Source of the DNA: Desulfobacula sp.
GTDB taxonomy: Bacteria; Desulfobacterota; Desulfobacteria; Desulfobacterales; Desulfobacteraceae
Direction of reading: 5' to 3'
Length of the DNA: 64,000 nt
NCBI RefSeq assembly: GCF_030145145.1
Contig: NZ_JAQYWD010000018.1
Span: 1-64,000, forward strand
Part shown: positions 45,154 through 54,328 of the stretch, piece by piece
How the letters are laid out: each line of letters opens with the position of its first letter
Numbering within the stretch: the stretch's first letter is position 1
The notes under the pieces: model-generated
The model's database searches: none
Told to the model about the DNA's origin: nothing
The model's input: only the letters and a program-made list of their open reading frames with translations
Position numbers and translations under genes: made by a program

Positions 45154-46208
45154 TTATCATCCACTCGTCGTAATGCTAGCCCTATGGCTATCGGTGCCAG
45201 GGGAGCAGCCTTGGCGATAAAAGAATCTGGAAATTGTTTTTCATTAACAATCAACGCTTCAAATGGATTAATGATGGAAACATCGGCCTCAAGTTCTGAC
45301 AAAAGACAATCTTTAAATCCATCGATAAAGACCCCTCCCCCACTGAGAACTATTTTTTCAACCCGCTCATCATTGGTTCCGGATTGATAGGTGTTCACCA
45401 CTTCACATATCTCAGAACACCATGACTGAGCCGTTTTCAAGCTGATTTCCCGTATGCTGTCCTGCCCGACAATATCCTTTAGTTCACCATTCACTGCCTT
45501 TTCTGCCTCATCGAGCGTTAATTCAAATCGACTTGCGATCTCTTCCAGAATCTGATTGGTGCCCGATACGGTATCCCTCATCATTAATGATGAATTGGCC
45601 TTCAATATATTCAAAGATGTTTTTGATGCCCCGACATCAATGAGCAGTGTTATCTTTTCCCGGCTTTCATAGGGAAGAATTTCATAGGTATTTTGGAGCG
45701 CAAATGTATCCACATCAATTATTTTAGGATTCAGCCCGGCCAAATGAATCAAGTCAATATACTCTGCCACAAGATCTCTTTTAACCGCAACCAGCAGCAC
45801 GTTCATCTGATCTAAAGAAAACTCACTTTCGCCCAGCACTTGATAATCGATATTTACATCATCAATGTCATAGGGAATATATTGTTCAGCTTCAGAAAAT
45901 ATCGTATCATGCAGATCCTTATCCGGGCGACTGGATATATTGATTGTTTTTATGACAACAGAATGCCCCCCTGTCGAAATAGCCACATTTTTCTGACGGA
46001 TTTTCTGGGATTTGAAAAGCGTTTTAATATCATGGGCAAGCTTTTCCGTATCCATGATCCTGCCTTCAACAATGATACCCGGTGCGATTGGGCTCATCCC
46101 AAATTTAGTTAATACTCGCCCTTTACCAGTTACTTTGAGTTCAGCAACTTTAATGGATGAAGAACCAATATCCAGACCGACAAGATGATCTTTTTTCCCA
46201 AATATCAT
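45150..46208 (-). CDS. pilM: Type IV pilus assembly protein PilM
   Basis: About 352 residues, an actin-like ATP-binding protein on the cytoplasmic face of the inner membrane. Motifs include LVGLDIGSSSIKVAEL (phosphate 1), LLIDVGASKTSLNIL (phosphate 2) and VLSGGGVFIDGF (adenosine). I set the start at 46208 (MIFGKKDHLVGLDIG), the usual PilM beginning; an open frame extends 18 codons further with no similarity. First gene of pilMNOPQ; divergent from the sensor kinase gene, with 200 bases between for both promoters. Confidence 0.94.
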   Translation of the reverse strand: MIFGKKDHLVGLDIGSSSIKVAELKVTGKGRVLTKFGMSPIAPGIIVEGRIMDTEKLAHDIKTLFKSQKIRQKNVAISTGGHSVVIKTINISSRPDKDLHDTIFSEAEQYIPYDIDDVNIDYQVLGESEFSLDQMNVLLVAVKRDLVAEYIDLIHLAGLNPKIIDVDTFALQNTYEILPYESREKITLLIDVGASKTSLNILKANSSLMMRDTVSGTNQILEEIASRFELTLDEAEKAVNGELKDIVGQDSIREISLKTAQSWCSEICEVVNTYQSGTNDERVEKIVLSGGGVFIDGFKDCLLSELEADVSIINPFEALIVNEKQFPDSFIAKAAPLAPIAIGLALRRVDDK

Positions 46209-46408
46209 ACCGTTCCACAATACCTTAAGGTAACATCCATATGTCATAAGACACATAAACAACTTTTCGATTGATCTGTAGCATCAATATGCCCTATACT
46301 TTCATATGATATTGCTGTAAAGTCAAGCACTATCATACATTTTTACTTACTGAATAGCAAAAAATAGAATAGGTTGTCAAACTCAAAAACTAAAAAATTA
46401 TGAAATAA

Positions 46409-47836
46409 ATGTTACAAAAACAAGAAAAACCTTACAGCATCAAACCGTTCAGACTGGTCAAGTTTTTCACCTTCTCCTCCCTTATCATTATGTTCACGGC
46501 AACCATTGTCATTTCAGCCCTGAATGCTCACTGGGTAAGGAATATCCTTCTGGAGAAAAGTCAGGAATATGCGTCACTTCTAGTTGAAAATCTGAACCAT
46601 CAAATCATTTCCAGATTTATGCTGCCGATTTTAGTACAATACGGAGAGATCAGCTTAAGAAAAAAAGAACAATTTCTTCTGATGGACAAGGTTGTCCGCT
46701 CTACCCTGCATAGCTTTAATGTTGAGATGGTAACGATTTATGATGAACGGAACATCATCTCCTATAGCTTTGATAATACTAAAATAGGTCAGGAAAATGC
46801 CGGCGGTGTGCATTATGAAAAAGCCATGAAAAAAGAAGCAACATCCAGATTATTACAGCATGGAAGCTTTCTGGAACTGCTGTTCTGGTTTCCCCAGGAA
46901 ACAAAAATCATCACGTTTGCCCCCTTGAGGGCTGAAAAACAGATTTCCCCGGCTTTAGCCGGACCGGTACTGGGTGTTGTTGAAATTGTCCGGGATGTTT
47001 CCGATGATTATAAAAAAATATTTGAACTTCAAGGGCTCATTGTTGGGTCCTGTTTTATTGTCATGGGACTCCTTTTTCTGGTGCTTTTGTTTGTTGTTCG
47101 CCATGGAGAAAAAATAATTGAACGAAGAGCGGATGAACGACTCAAGCTGGAAGAAAAACTGCATCAGGCAGAACACTTGTCCGCCATTGGTGAAATGACG
47201 GCCGGGGTCTCCCATGAAATCAGAAATCCATTGGGAATTATCAAAAGCAGTGCCCAGTTGTTAAAGAAAAAAATGGCCCGGTTGGATGCCGACAGCCATA
47301 TCCCGGATATCATCGTCGAAGAATCCATCCGCTTAGATAACATTATTACCGATTTCCTGGATTTTGCAAAACCCAAACGCCCTGATCTTCACCCCTGCCG
47401 GATTGAAGCACTGATCGAGAAAAACATTGCTTATCTTCTCCCCCAGATAGAAGATAATAGTTTTCACATTATCAAGGAGATATCCAACCATTTACCGGAA
47501 ATACCGGCGGACAGTGCAATGATGTATCAGGCATTCTTAAATATTTTAATCAATGCCTTTCAGTCCATGAAGCCGAATGGATGGTTGACCATACGCATCA
47601 CATATGATTCCGGCAGTGTCCGTATTAATTTTATAGACGATGGAGACGGTATTCCTGAAGCGGTTTTAAAAAAAATATGGACACCGTTTTTCACAACAAA
47701 AGATACAGGAACAGGCTTGGGTCTGGGTATTGTAAAAAATATGATTGAAGCCCACAATGGCACCATTACCATAACCAACATGGAACCCCGGGGTGCAAAC
47801 GTGGAGATTACACTTCCAGTTAGGAGACTTGGCTGA
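46409..47836 (+). CDS. Membrane sensor histidine kinase (AtoS/ZraS type)
   Basis: A 475-residue kinase with two membrane helices (about 19-40 and 208-230) enclosing a periplasmic sensor of some 165 residues. A coiled linker leads to the HisKA block TAGVSHEIRNPLGIIKSSAQLL (His269) and the HATPase domain with DDGDGIPE and GTGLGLGIVKNMIEAHNG. It must phosphorylate the sigma-54 regulator encoded directly downstream (stop and next ATG adjoin). The two-helix layout differs from the six-helix PilS of Pseudomonas, so although it lies next to the pil operon I would not call it PilS. No PAS domain was recognised. Confidence 0.9.
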   Translation: MLQKQEKPYSIKPFRLVKFFTFSSLIIMFTATIVISALNAHWVRNILLEKSQEYASLLVENLNHQIISRFMLPILVQYGEISLRKKEQFLLMDKVVRSTLHSFNVEMVTIYDERNIISYSFDNTKIGQENAGGVHYEKAMKKEATSRLLQHGSFLELLFWFPQETKIITFAPLRAEKQISPALAGPVLGVVEIVRDVSDDYKKIFELQGLIVGSCFIVMGLLFLVLLFVVRHGEKIIERRADERLKLEEKLHQAEHLSAIGEMTAGVSHEIRNPLGIIKSSAQLLKKKMARLDADSHIPDIIVEESIRLDNIITDFLDFAKPKRPDLHPCRIEALIEKNIAYLLPQIEDNSFHIIKEISNHLPEIPADSAMMYQAFLNILINAFQSMKPNGWLTIRITYDSGSVRINFIDDGDGIPEAVLKKIWTPFFTTKDTGTGLGLGIVKNMIEAHNGTITITNMEPRGANVEITLPVRRLG

Positions 47837-49207
47837 ATGGAAAACATTCTGATTGTTGATGATGAAAAAAACTATCCCATGATCATCGGAGAACTCCTTC
47901 AAGAAGAGGGCTATACCTCCTTGACCGCTTCCAGTGGCATGGAAGCATTGGATATATTGAACACTGAACTGATTGACCTGGTGTTGACCGATGTTAAAAT
48001 GCCGGGGATGAGTGGCATCCAATTGCTCCAAAAAATTAAAGAGATCAAGCCGGATATCCCCGTGATCATTATGACGGCCTATGGCAGTGTTGAAAAAGCC
48101 GTTGAAGCCATGCATATGGGGGCTTACACGTTTATCCTTAAACCCTTTGAGAACCAGGCGTTGATTGCCCATATTGCCAAGGCCATATCCGTCTACAGGA
48201 TTGTCCAGGAAAACAGCCTCCTCCGGGAAGCCGTTCGCTCACGGTACAGCTTTGATAATATTATCGGAAAAAGCAAACCCATGCAGGAGATTTATGAAAT
48301 CATAAAAAAAGTAGCCCCTTCAAATGCCAGCGTTCTGATTGAGGGTGAAAGTGGTACCGGAAAAGAACTGGTGGCAAAATCAATCCATTATAACAGCCCG
48401 AGAAAAAGCAATCCCCTGGTTGCCGTAAACTGCTCTGCCTTTGCTGAAACACTTTTGGAAAGTGAGTTGTTTGGTCATGAAAAAGGCGCTTTTACAGGGG
48501 CCGCCGCCATGAAAAAAGGGCGATTTGAAATCGCAGACAAAGGGAGCCTTTTCCTTGATGAAATTGGTGAATTGCCTATTTCACTCCAGGTTAAATTATT
48601 AAGGGTTCTTCAGGAAAAAACGGTTGAACGGGTTGGTGGAACAACGACCATCCCGGTTGATTTTCGTCTGATCGCCGCCACTAACAAAAATCTTGAAGAT
48701 GAAGTGAAAAAAGGAAGGTTCAGAGAAGATCTCTTTTACAGACTCAATGTTGTCAAAACAATTATCCCCCCGCTTCGAGAACGATCCGAGGACATCCCCC
48801 TGCTGGTCAAACATTTTATTGACAAATATACAAAGGACCCGCACTCTGTCAGCACCGTATCCGGAATCAACCCGGAAGCTATCAAGATCCTGTACGACTA
48901 TCAATGGAAAGGCAATGTAAGGGAACTTGAAAACATAATAGAACGGGCTGTTATTTTCTGCAGCGGCACTAGCATTACCCCGTCCGACCTGCCATTACAG
49001 GTTAGACAGAATATGACGTCCACCCTGGATTTGGATGGGATTCCAGAAGGGGTGGGCCTGGCAGAGACGCTGACAGCCGTCGAGAAACGGATGATCCAAA
49101 GGGCCATGCGAGTGTCGGGCAATGTACAGACAAAAGCCGCTCAACTTCTGGGAATAGGAAAAAGCGGCTTGAACCAGAAACTAAAAAAATTCAATCTGGA
49201 CAAATAA
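47837..49207 (+). CDS. Sigma-54-dependent response regulator (NtrC family)
   Basis: A 456-residue activator with a receiver domain (Asp52 in LTDVKMPGMSG), a AAA+ domain with Walker A GESGTGKE, an intact GAFTGA loop in ELFGHEKGAFTGAAAMKKGRFE, Walker B GSLFLDEIGEL, and a Fis-type helix-turn-helix (NVQTKAAQLLGIGKSGLNQKL). It should activate sigma-54 promoters when phosphorylated by the kinase upstream. Contrast with the NtrX-like regulator at 23873, whose loop is altered. The likely targets may include the neighbouring pil genes but no clear -24/-12 site was found in the window. Confidence 0.92.
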   Translation: MENILIVDDEKNYPMIIGELLQEEGYTSLTASSGMEALDILNTELIDLVLTDVKMPGMSGIQLLQKIKEIKPDIPVIIMTAYGSVEKAVEAMHMGAYTFILKPFENQALIAHIAKAISVYRIVQENSLLREAVRSRYSFDNIIGKSKPMQEIYEIIKKVAPSNASVLIEGESGTGKELVAKSIHYNSPRKSNPLVAVNCSAFAETLLESELFGHEKGAFTGAAAMKKGRFEIADKGSLFLDEIGELPISLQVKLLRVLQEKTVERVGGTTTIPVDFRLIAATNKNLEDEVKKGRFREDLFYRLNVVKTIIPPLRERSEDIPLLVKHFIDKYTKDPHSVSTVSGINPEAIKILYDYQWKGNVRELENIIERAVIFCSGTSITPSDLPLQVRQNMTSTLDLDGIPEGVGLAETLTAVEKRMIQRAMRVSGNVQTKAAQLLGIGKSGLNQKLKKFNLDK

Positions 49208-49304
49208 TTTTATGAACGAAACCCCTTTGGTTCAAAAATATAAACCCTCCTGAAATTTATCATTTTTAATTATACTTTCAATTAGTTAAACACAAATAAT
49301 ATTC

Positions 49305-49354
49305 AATCTTCCCCCAATAAAGTTCAAAATTTTGAACTTTATTGGGGGAAGATT
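49305..49354. repeat. Perfect 50-bp palindrome
   Basis: Bases 49305-49329 are the exact reverse complement of 49330-49354; each arm contains CTTCCCCCAATAAAGTTC. There is no spacer. It lies 98 bases after the sigma-54 regulator gene. No T-run follows, so if it ends transcription it is not a standard intrinsic terminator. Confidence 0.85.
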
Positions 49355-49533
49355 TCAATTTGACCGCGACAAAAGAAATACAGTAACTTCAGTCCGTCAA
49401 TAAAAGATCATAATTTCGGATGGTTAAAAAAATTTGGAAAGAAGAACTTTTTTTGAGCATTATGGCAGGAAAATTGCATTATTACTTTCTTACTAACACA
49501 TTGTTAGTTTTTTCATCTTTTTTTCCTTTTCTT

Positions 49534-49569
49534 AAAAAGGCTGCTGCGGAAACGTTAAGCAGCCTTTTT
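49534..49569. terminator. Intrinsic terminator, probably bidirectional
   Basis: AAAAAGGCTGCT at 49534-49545 pairs with AGCAGCCTTTTT at 49558-49569 across a 12-base loop. The stem is 12 bp, GC-rich in its upper half, and ends in T/A runs on both sides, so it can serve the plus-strand regulator gene and the minus-strand YfgM-like gene. Confidence 0.85.
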
Positions 49570-49580
49570 AAGTTTATATC

Positions 49581-49721
49581 TCAACTTTCGGAGTTGGTCA
49601 TTTTTATATGGGGTCAGGCTTTCTTTATGGCACCTTTTACCCGTCTGGTTATGAAATAGTGATAAAAAGTACCATAAAAAAAGCCTGACCCCGTCGATTA
49701 AAGCGAATGTCCGAAAGTTGA
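49581..49721 (+). repeat. Palindromic repeat element, copy B (141 bp), with 9-bp flanking direct repeat
   Basis: Ends TCAACTTTCGGA and TCCGAAAGTTGA form a 12-bp inverted repeat, nearly perfect, and GGGGTCAGGCTTT near 49,610 pairs with AAAGCCTGACCCC near 49,686. The element is bounded by GTTTATATC at 49572-49580 and again at 49722-49730, which looks like a target-site duplication. The right copy includes the first two bases of the stop codon region of the YfgM-like gene, so insertion was at the very 3' end of that gene. Confidence 0.85.
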
Positions 49722-49728
49722 GTTTATA

Positions 49729-50418
49729 TCACTTGATTTGCTCAAGTTTACTTTTGGCCATTGGTGTGTACATGGAACTTTCATAGTCTGTTATAATTTT
49801 TTCATACATCTTTTTGCTCTCCACCGTATTATTAGCAGTGCCGTACAACATGGCCAGCATATATCTTGCTTCATCCTTTAAAAGAGTTGCATTCCCCTGC
49901 TCGATTTGAAGAAAATATTTTTTAGCGTCTTCAAACTCTTTTCTGACAATACAAACCTGCCCCAACGATGCCAAAAGAAAATTTTCCATCCGGGCTTCAT
50001 TGTTGAAGTCCTCAAGGGCCTCTTTATAATAGTGATAGCTTTGATCAAATTGCGAAGCGTCATAACAGATTTTTGCAAATTTGACCCTGGCCTGGCGCGC
50101 GGCAGTTGTATTGGCATAATCTGTAAAAATAGTTTGAAAATCAGTTTTGGTGTCTGCATACCCTTTATCCGGATCATTGGCATCTGCATATTGGGTCAAT
50201 GCCTGGGTCACAAGGATGGCTGCAGTATTCTCAGCTTTTTGAAAGCTGTACATAATCCCTGAAAAAACCAGTGCCACCAAAAGAACAGCGCCCGCAATCA
50301 AGATCAATTGCTTTTTATATTCTTTTGCATAGGCCAGTGTTTTTAAGAGCTTTTCCTGAAAAGGGTCTAATTGTCCCAGCTCCTTTTTTCGTTCATTTGA
50401 TACGTTTTGATCTGCCAT
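49729..50418 (-). CDS. YfgM-like membrane-anchored TPR protein
   Basis: A 229-residue protein with one membrane helix (about residues 38-60, LILIAGAVLLVALVFSGIMY), a short cytoplasmic N-terminus and a TPR-type periplasmic domain (about 70-229) with YADTKTDFQTIFTDYANTTAARQARVKFA. The pattern matches the YfgM/ancillary SecYEG translocon protein family, but TPR proteins are hard to separate, so other roles are possible. The last codons and stop abut the palindromic repeat copy B. The SH3 gene lies 39 bases upstream on the same strand. Confidence 0.75.
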   Translation of the reverse strand: MADQNVSNERKKELGQLDPFQEKLLKTLAYAKEYKKQLILIAGAVLLVALVFSGIMYSFQKAENTAAILVTQALTQYADANDPDKGYADTKTDFQTIFTDYANTTAARQARVKFAKICYDASQFDQSYHYYKEALEDFNNEARMENFLLASLGQVCIVRKEFEDAKKYFLQIEQGNATLLKDEARYMLAMLYGTANNTVESKKMYEKIITDYESSMYTPMAKSKLEQIK

Positions 50419-50457
50419 TCTTCCATCCCACCATCAAAATAGTTTAATCGTTAAAAA

Positions 50458-50916
50458 TTACCACACCAGTGTTTTGTAAATCCAGCCAATATCCCCATCA
50501 GCATGTTCAATCTTGATCCAGTCTCCATTTCGTTCAAGAACCCTGAAGGGAACACCTGTTTCCACCGTAAATAAAATACGGCTGTTTTTATCCGGTTTAG
50601 AGCGGACATTGCATTTATTTTTTATGGTAATCACACTTGTCATCTTTGCTAAAAGAGATTCATGAATCCAGGCCACGTCATTTTCAAAGTCTTTTATTTT
50701 ATACCAATCTTCTTTCTTTTCAATAATGATAACAGGATGATATTGCTCTACCTGCCATAACACATCGTATTTCGTTCCAGGACCTGACCGCAGATTGGCG
50801 ATACTGCTTTTAACAGCATACCGTTCCTGTGAAAAGGCTGAACCCGTTACCATCAATACCCCTGCCACAATGACGGTCATCATATGAATGATGCCACGCC
50901 TATTCCACCGCTTCAT
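50458..50916 (-). CDS. Exported protein with two bacterial SH3 domains
   Basis: About 152 residues: a signal peptide (MKRWNRRGIIHMMTVIVAGVLMVTGSAFS), then two SH3-type domains. The first is ANLRSGPGTKYDVLWQVEQYHPV...WYKIKDFENDVAWIHESLL; the second is CNVRSKPDKNSRILFTVETGVPFRVLERNGDWIKIEHADGDIGWIYKTLVW. Such domains bind peptidoglycan or the cell envelope. I place the start at 50916 because GGAGG lies 5 bases before this ATG; a longer frame overlaps feoB. It probably follows feoB in the same transcript. Confidence 0.85.
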   Translation of the reverse strand: MKRWNRRGIIHMMTVIVAGVLMVTGSAFSQERYAVKSSIANLRSGPGTKYDVLWQVEQYHPVIIIEKKEDWYKIKDFENDVAWIHESLLAKMTSVITIKNKCNVRSKPDKNSRILFTVETGVPFRVLERNGDWIKIEHADGDIGWIYKTLVW

Positions 50917-50939
50917 GAAAAGCCTCCGTATTCTTTCTC

Positions 50940-53111
50940 CTATCCAAAGCCGAACAGTATTCCCATTTTGTATACCAAAAAAGACATGACCCATGCAACC
51001 ATGGTTGTATATATCAAATTAAACCCAGCCCACTTTGCTGATGTTTCCTTGTAAATCATTACAATAGTGGCAAAACAAGGCACATATAACAAAACAAACA
51101 CCATCATTGAGAGGGCGGAAAGCGCTGTCATACCCGAATTTTTAAGCGCTTTTTCCAGTGCGTCCCCCTCGTCACTGCCAACACCATATAACACACCCAT
51201 GGTACTGACAACAACCTCTTTGGCAACAAACCCTGTAACCAGTGCAACACTGGCCTGCCACCCTATGCCAATGGGCTCAAAAAAGGGTTCCAATGCTTTG
51301 CCAATCCTGCCGATATAGGATTTAGAGACCCTTTCCTGCTCTTTCTTATTTTTTATCTCTTTTACTTTCAAGATGAATTGCCGGTTTAATTCTGCTGTCT
51401 CGGGATCCCCTGCCAACATCATTTGCTGTGAATAATTTGATGTTAAGGCAGTGATGGCTTCATCATAATCCACAGAATAAGAAATTGTTTTTGGAAAACT
51501 TGAAAGTGCCCATATAATGATTGAACCGATCAGAATAACCCCGCCCATTTTCTTAAGGAACATTTTGCTTCTCTCCCACATATGGATCAAAAGGCTTTTC
51601 AGCATCGGCATTCGATAGGGCGGCAACTCCATAATAAAGGGGGCTTCTTCCCCTTTAAACAAAACAGCCTTTAAAACCCTTCCGGAGACAATAGCAACGA
51701 CAATACCCGTAAAATACAGGCTGAAGATAATGGTCCCTGCCTTTTCGGCAAAAAAACTGCCCGCCAGGACAATATACACGGGAAGCCTTGCCGAACAAGA
51801 CATGAATGGTGTCATCAGGATGGTTAAAATCCGGTCTTTTTCACTCTCCAGTGTTCGCGTGGCCATAATCGCAGGCACATTACATCCAAACCCCATTAAC
51901 ATGGGAATAAAAGATTTCCCATGAAGCCCGGAAGTATGCATTACCCTGTCCATCAAAAAAGCCGCCCGTGCCATATATCCGGTATCTTCAAACAGCGCAA
52001 TGCAGAAAAACAAAATGAGAATATTGGGAAGGAAAATAACAACACTGCCGATACCGGCGACGACACCGTCTAACAGCAGGTCTTTGAACATAGAGGGCGT
52101 TAAAATTTTATCAAGACTCTCAGACAGCAGCGAAACTGCCATACCTAACCATTCCATGGGATATGCCCCAAGAGAAAACGTCAGTTGGAACATGGCCCAG
52201 ATAAAAAAAACAAACACGGGAATTCCAAAAAATTTGTCCGTCAGCACCAGATCAATATTTCGAGACATATCAATCCGCTTAATGGCTGAATTGCTCACTG
52301 TCTCTTTTACAATGCCGGCAATAACCCCGTACCGGTCATCGGTCAATACAATCTCAAAATCGTCTTCAAACAAGTCTACAATTCTTTTACGACAGGCTTT
52401 TGCTGTCTGAAAAACTTTTGTTGATGCAGATGATGACAGTTCCTGAAATTTGGCTTTAACAATCTTATCATCCTCAAGGATTTTGATGGCCGTCCATCTA
52501 AGGACACTTTCGATATTAACTTTGCTCTGGCTGATTTCAGTTTCAACCTTTGAAATGCAGGCCTCAATCTCGTTGCTATACCGGATATCCCGACTTTCCT
52601 TGCCTTCATCAAACCGATGTATCTCCCCAACCGCGGCATCAACCAGTTTATCAATCCCCTTGTTTTTATTTCCAATGGTAAAGACAACAGGCAGTCCCAG
52701 CAAAAGGGATAATTTTTTTTCATCAATTTTAATCCCTTTTGCTTCTGCCACATCCGCCATATTCAATACAAAGATGGCGGGCCGACCCAGTTCCAGGATC
52801 TGAATGGCCAGGAAAAGGCTTCTTTCAAGATTTGAAGCATCAATAATCGCCACGACAATATCCGGGCTCTCATTTAAAATAAAATCCCTGGCGGTAATTT
52901 CTTCAATTGAAAAGGGCGTTAAACTGTAAGTTCCGGGAAGATCAACCACTTTCACGTCATAGTCTTTGTGCCGTAACATTCCCTCTTTTTTCTCTACGGT
53001 TACGCCCGGCCAGTTGCCCACTTTCTGCCGGGAACCAGTGAGGTTGTTAAATATGGTTGTCTTGCCGCAATTGGGGTTCCCTGCAAGGGCAATGGTCACT
53101 TTTTTACTCAT
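50940..53111 (-). CDS. feoB: Ferrous iron transporter FeoB
   Basis: A 723-residue inner-membrane Fe(II) transporter with a cytoplasmic N-terminal G domain. G1 is GNPNCGKTTIFNNLTG, the switch I region reads NWPGVTVEKKEG, G3 is DLPGTYSL and G4 is NMAD. About eight or more membrane helices follow with the Gate motifs, including GYMARAAFLMDRVM and MGFGCNVPAIMATRTLES, in which Cys is a likely metal ligand. The start codon lies 1 base after the stop codon of the Fur-FeoA-FeoA gene, so the pair is one transcript. GGTAAT precedes the ATG. Works with the FeoA domains of the upstream protein. Confidence 0.96.
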   Translation of the reverse strand: MSKKVTIALAGNPNCGKTTIFNNLTGSRQKVGNWPGVTVEKKEGMLRHKDYDVKVVDLPGTYSLTPFSIEEITARDFILNESPDIVVAIIDASNLERSLFLAIQILELGRPAIFVLNMADVAEAKGIKIDEKKLSLLLGLPVVFTIGNKNKGIDKLVDAAVGEIHRFDEGKESRDIRYSNEIEACISKVETEISQSKVNIESVLRWTAIKILEDDKIVKAKFQELSSSASTKVFQTAKACRKRIVDLFEDDFEIVLTDDRYGVIAGIVKETVSNSAIKRIDMSRNIDLVLTDKFFGIPVFVFFIWAMFQLTFSLGAYPMEWLGMAVSLLSESLDKILTPSMFKDLLLDGVVAGIGSVVIFLPNILILFFCIALFEDTGYMARAAFLMDRVMHTSGLHGKSFIPMLMGFGCNVPAIMATRTLESEKDRILTILMTPFMSCSARLPVYIVLAGSFFAEKAGTIIFSLYFTGIVVAIVSGRVLKAVLFKGEEAPFIMELPPYRMPMLKSLLIHMWERSKMFLKKMGGVILIGSIIIWALSSFPKTISYSVDYDEAITALTSNYSQQMMLAGDPETAELNRQFILKVKEIKNKKEQERVSKSYIGRIGKALEPFFEPIGIGWQASVALVTGFVAKEVVVSTMGVLYGVGSDEGDALEKALKNSGMTALSALSMMVFVLLYVPCFATIVMIYKETSAKWAGFNLIYTTMVAWVMSFLVYKMGILFGFG

Positions 53112-53112
53112 A

Positions 53113-54087
53113 TTACCTTTTTCTGTATTTTACATTTTCAACCAGTATATTAGCCGCCTCTTCAACTCGAAGTGATATATGGTATCCTTTGATAACAAGT
53201 TCAATGGGGTCTTTCAGGGGGGCGTATTTTTCAACATATATGGTGGATCCCCTGTTAATTCCCATTTCAAGTAATCGACGTCTTAAAATGCTTTCTCCTG
53301 AAACCTTTCGGATAATGCCTTCCTGACCGGTTTTCAATTGACTGAGCAATAGAGGGGGCAAAGAGATCTCCCTGGGGGGTGTATCTTCATGAGAGTCAAG
53401 CGCTTTTCCTTGATCAAACAATTGAACCGTTATTTTTTCGGCCATGCCCTTTCCTAAAACCAACCGGTTTTCACCTGCAGCAATTACCACCTGCCCCCCA
53501 AACCCGCTGGAAACGATTTCGATCAAATCTCCAATTTTAAGCCCCATTGAAGACATTCGCATCTGCATATTTTTGCCCGCATCAACCGCTTTGATAATCA
53601 GTTTCTCCCCTTTTTTGGCCTTGTGGAGTTGAACCCGTTCATCGCGATGTGCCATACAATTTGAACAAATACCGTAAATTTCCATTTTATGCTGAAGCAT
53701 GTGAAACCCATAAGCATCTGCCACTTTATGCTGTAACTTTTCGATGGCCTCGTCCTTAAATTCCAGGATGCTGCCGCATTTTGTACAGACCATGTGGTCA
53801 TGATGCAATCCAATGTGTCTGTGCTCATATTGGGTTTCTTTGTCATCAAACTCTATTTTGTTTGCAAATCCGAACCGACACAACAGCTCCATACCATTCA
53901 ATACAAATCCTTCATCCAGCTTGACATCATCCGCTTTAAGCTGGGCCAGGATATCTTTGATGGTGACATGTTTCTCAAGTTTTAAAAATGCTTCCAAAAC
54001 CTGAAACGTGAGGTTAAACTGCTCAACCCCCTGTTGTTGAAACAATCTTTTAAATTGTTTTTTTTCTTGTTCATGCGTATCGGTCAT
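53113..54087 (-). CDS. Fur-family regulator fused to two FeoA domains
   Basis: A 324-residue triple fusion. Residues 1-150 match Fur: a winged-helix part and the metal-binding dimer domain with HHDHMVCTKCGSILEF (His95, His96, His98, Cys101, Cys104) and a second CSNC (141-144). Residues about 154-224 and 248-320 are two FeoA domains (SH3-like), the first with RMSSMGLKIGDLIEIVSSGFGGQVVI, the second with RRRLLEMGINRGSTIYVEKYAPLKDPIELVIKGYHISLRVEEAANI. FeoA normally is a separate 75-residue partner of FeoB, and Fur controls feo transcription, so regulator and transporter subunit are combined in one protein next to feoB. The recognition helix of Fur is not easily read, so DNA binding is uncertain. 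The ATG is in frame with no alternative close by. Confidence 0.86.
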   Translation of the reverse strand: MTDTHEQEKKQFKRLFQQQGVEQFNLTFQVLEAFLKLEKHVTIKDILAQLKADDVKLDEGFVLNGMELLCRFGFANKIEFDDKETQYEHRHIGLHHDHMVCTKCGSILEFKDEAIEKLQHKVADAYGFHMLQHKMEIYGICSNCMAHRDERVQLHKAKKGEKLIIKAVDAGKNMQMRMSSMGLKIGDLIEIVSSGFGGQVVIAAGENRLVLGKGMAEKITVQLFDQGKALDSHEDTPPREISLPPLLLSQLKTGQEGIIRKVSGESILRRRLLEMGINRGSTIYVEKYAPLKDPIELVIKGYHISLRVEEAANILVENVKYRKR

Positions 54088-54328
54088 TGCTTTTATCCCT
54101 TTTAAAATAACGCTCTAAGATATTATAGCTGCAGGTTTATGTCAAGCAAATGGCAGCCTTAACCTAGGGCAATCGCATGAAATATTGAACTTTATTCTCG
54201 ATTCCCCAATGCTCTCTTACAGGTTTTTCATACGATTCCCCTACATCAAAAAAAATAAACCATTGACAAAACTATTTGCCTTTAGGTACTTAAGTCCATT
54301 TTAAACCAACACGTTTATCGAATAAACA

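Noticed and set aside
44492-45220. Plus-strand 242-codon frame antisense to pilN and pilO
   Set aside because: The reverse strand reads as two well-supported pilus proteins; the sense frame is hydrophobic because it is their complement.
49420-49659. Plus-strand 79-codon frame
   Set aside because: It runs through the terminator hairpin and into the palindromic repeat, with no family motif.
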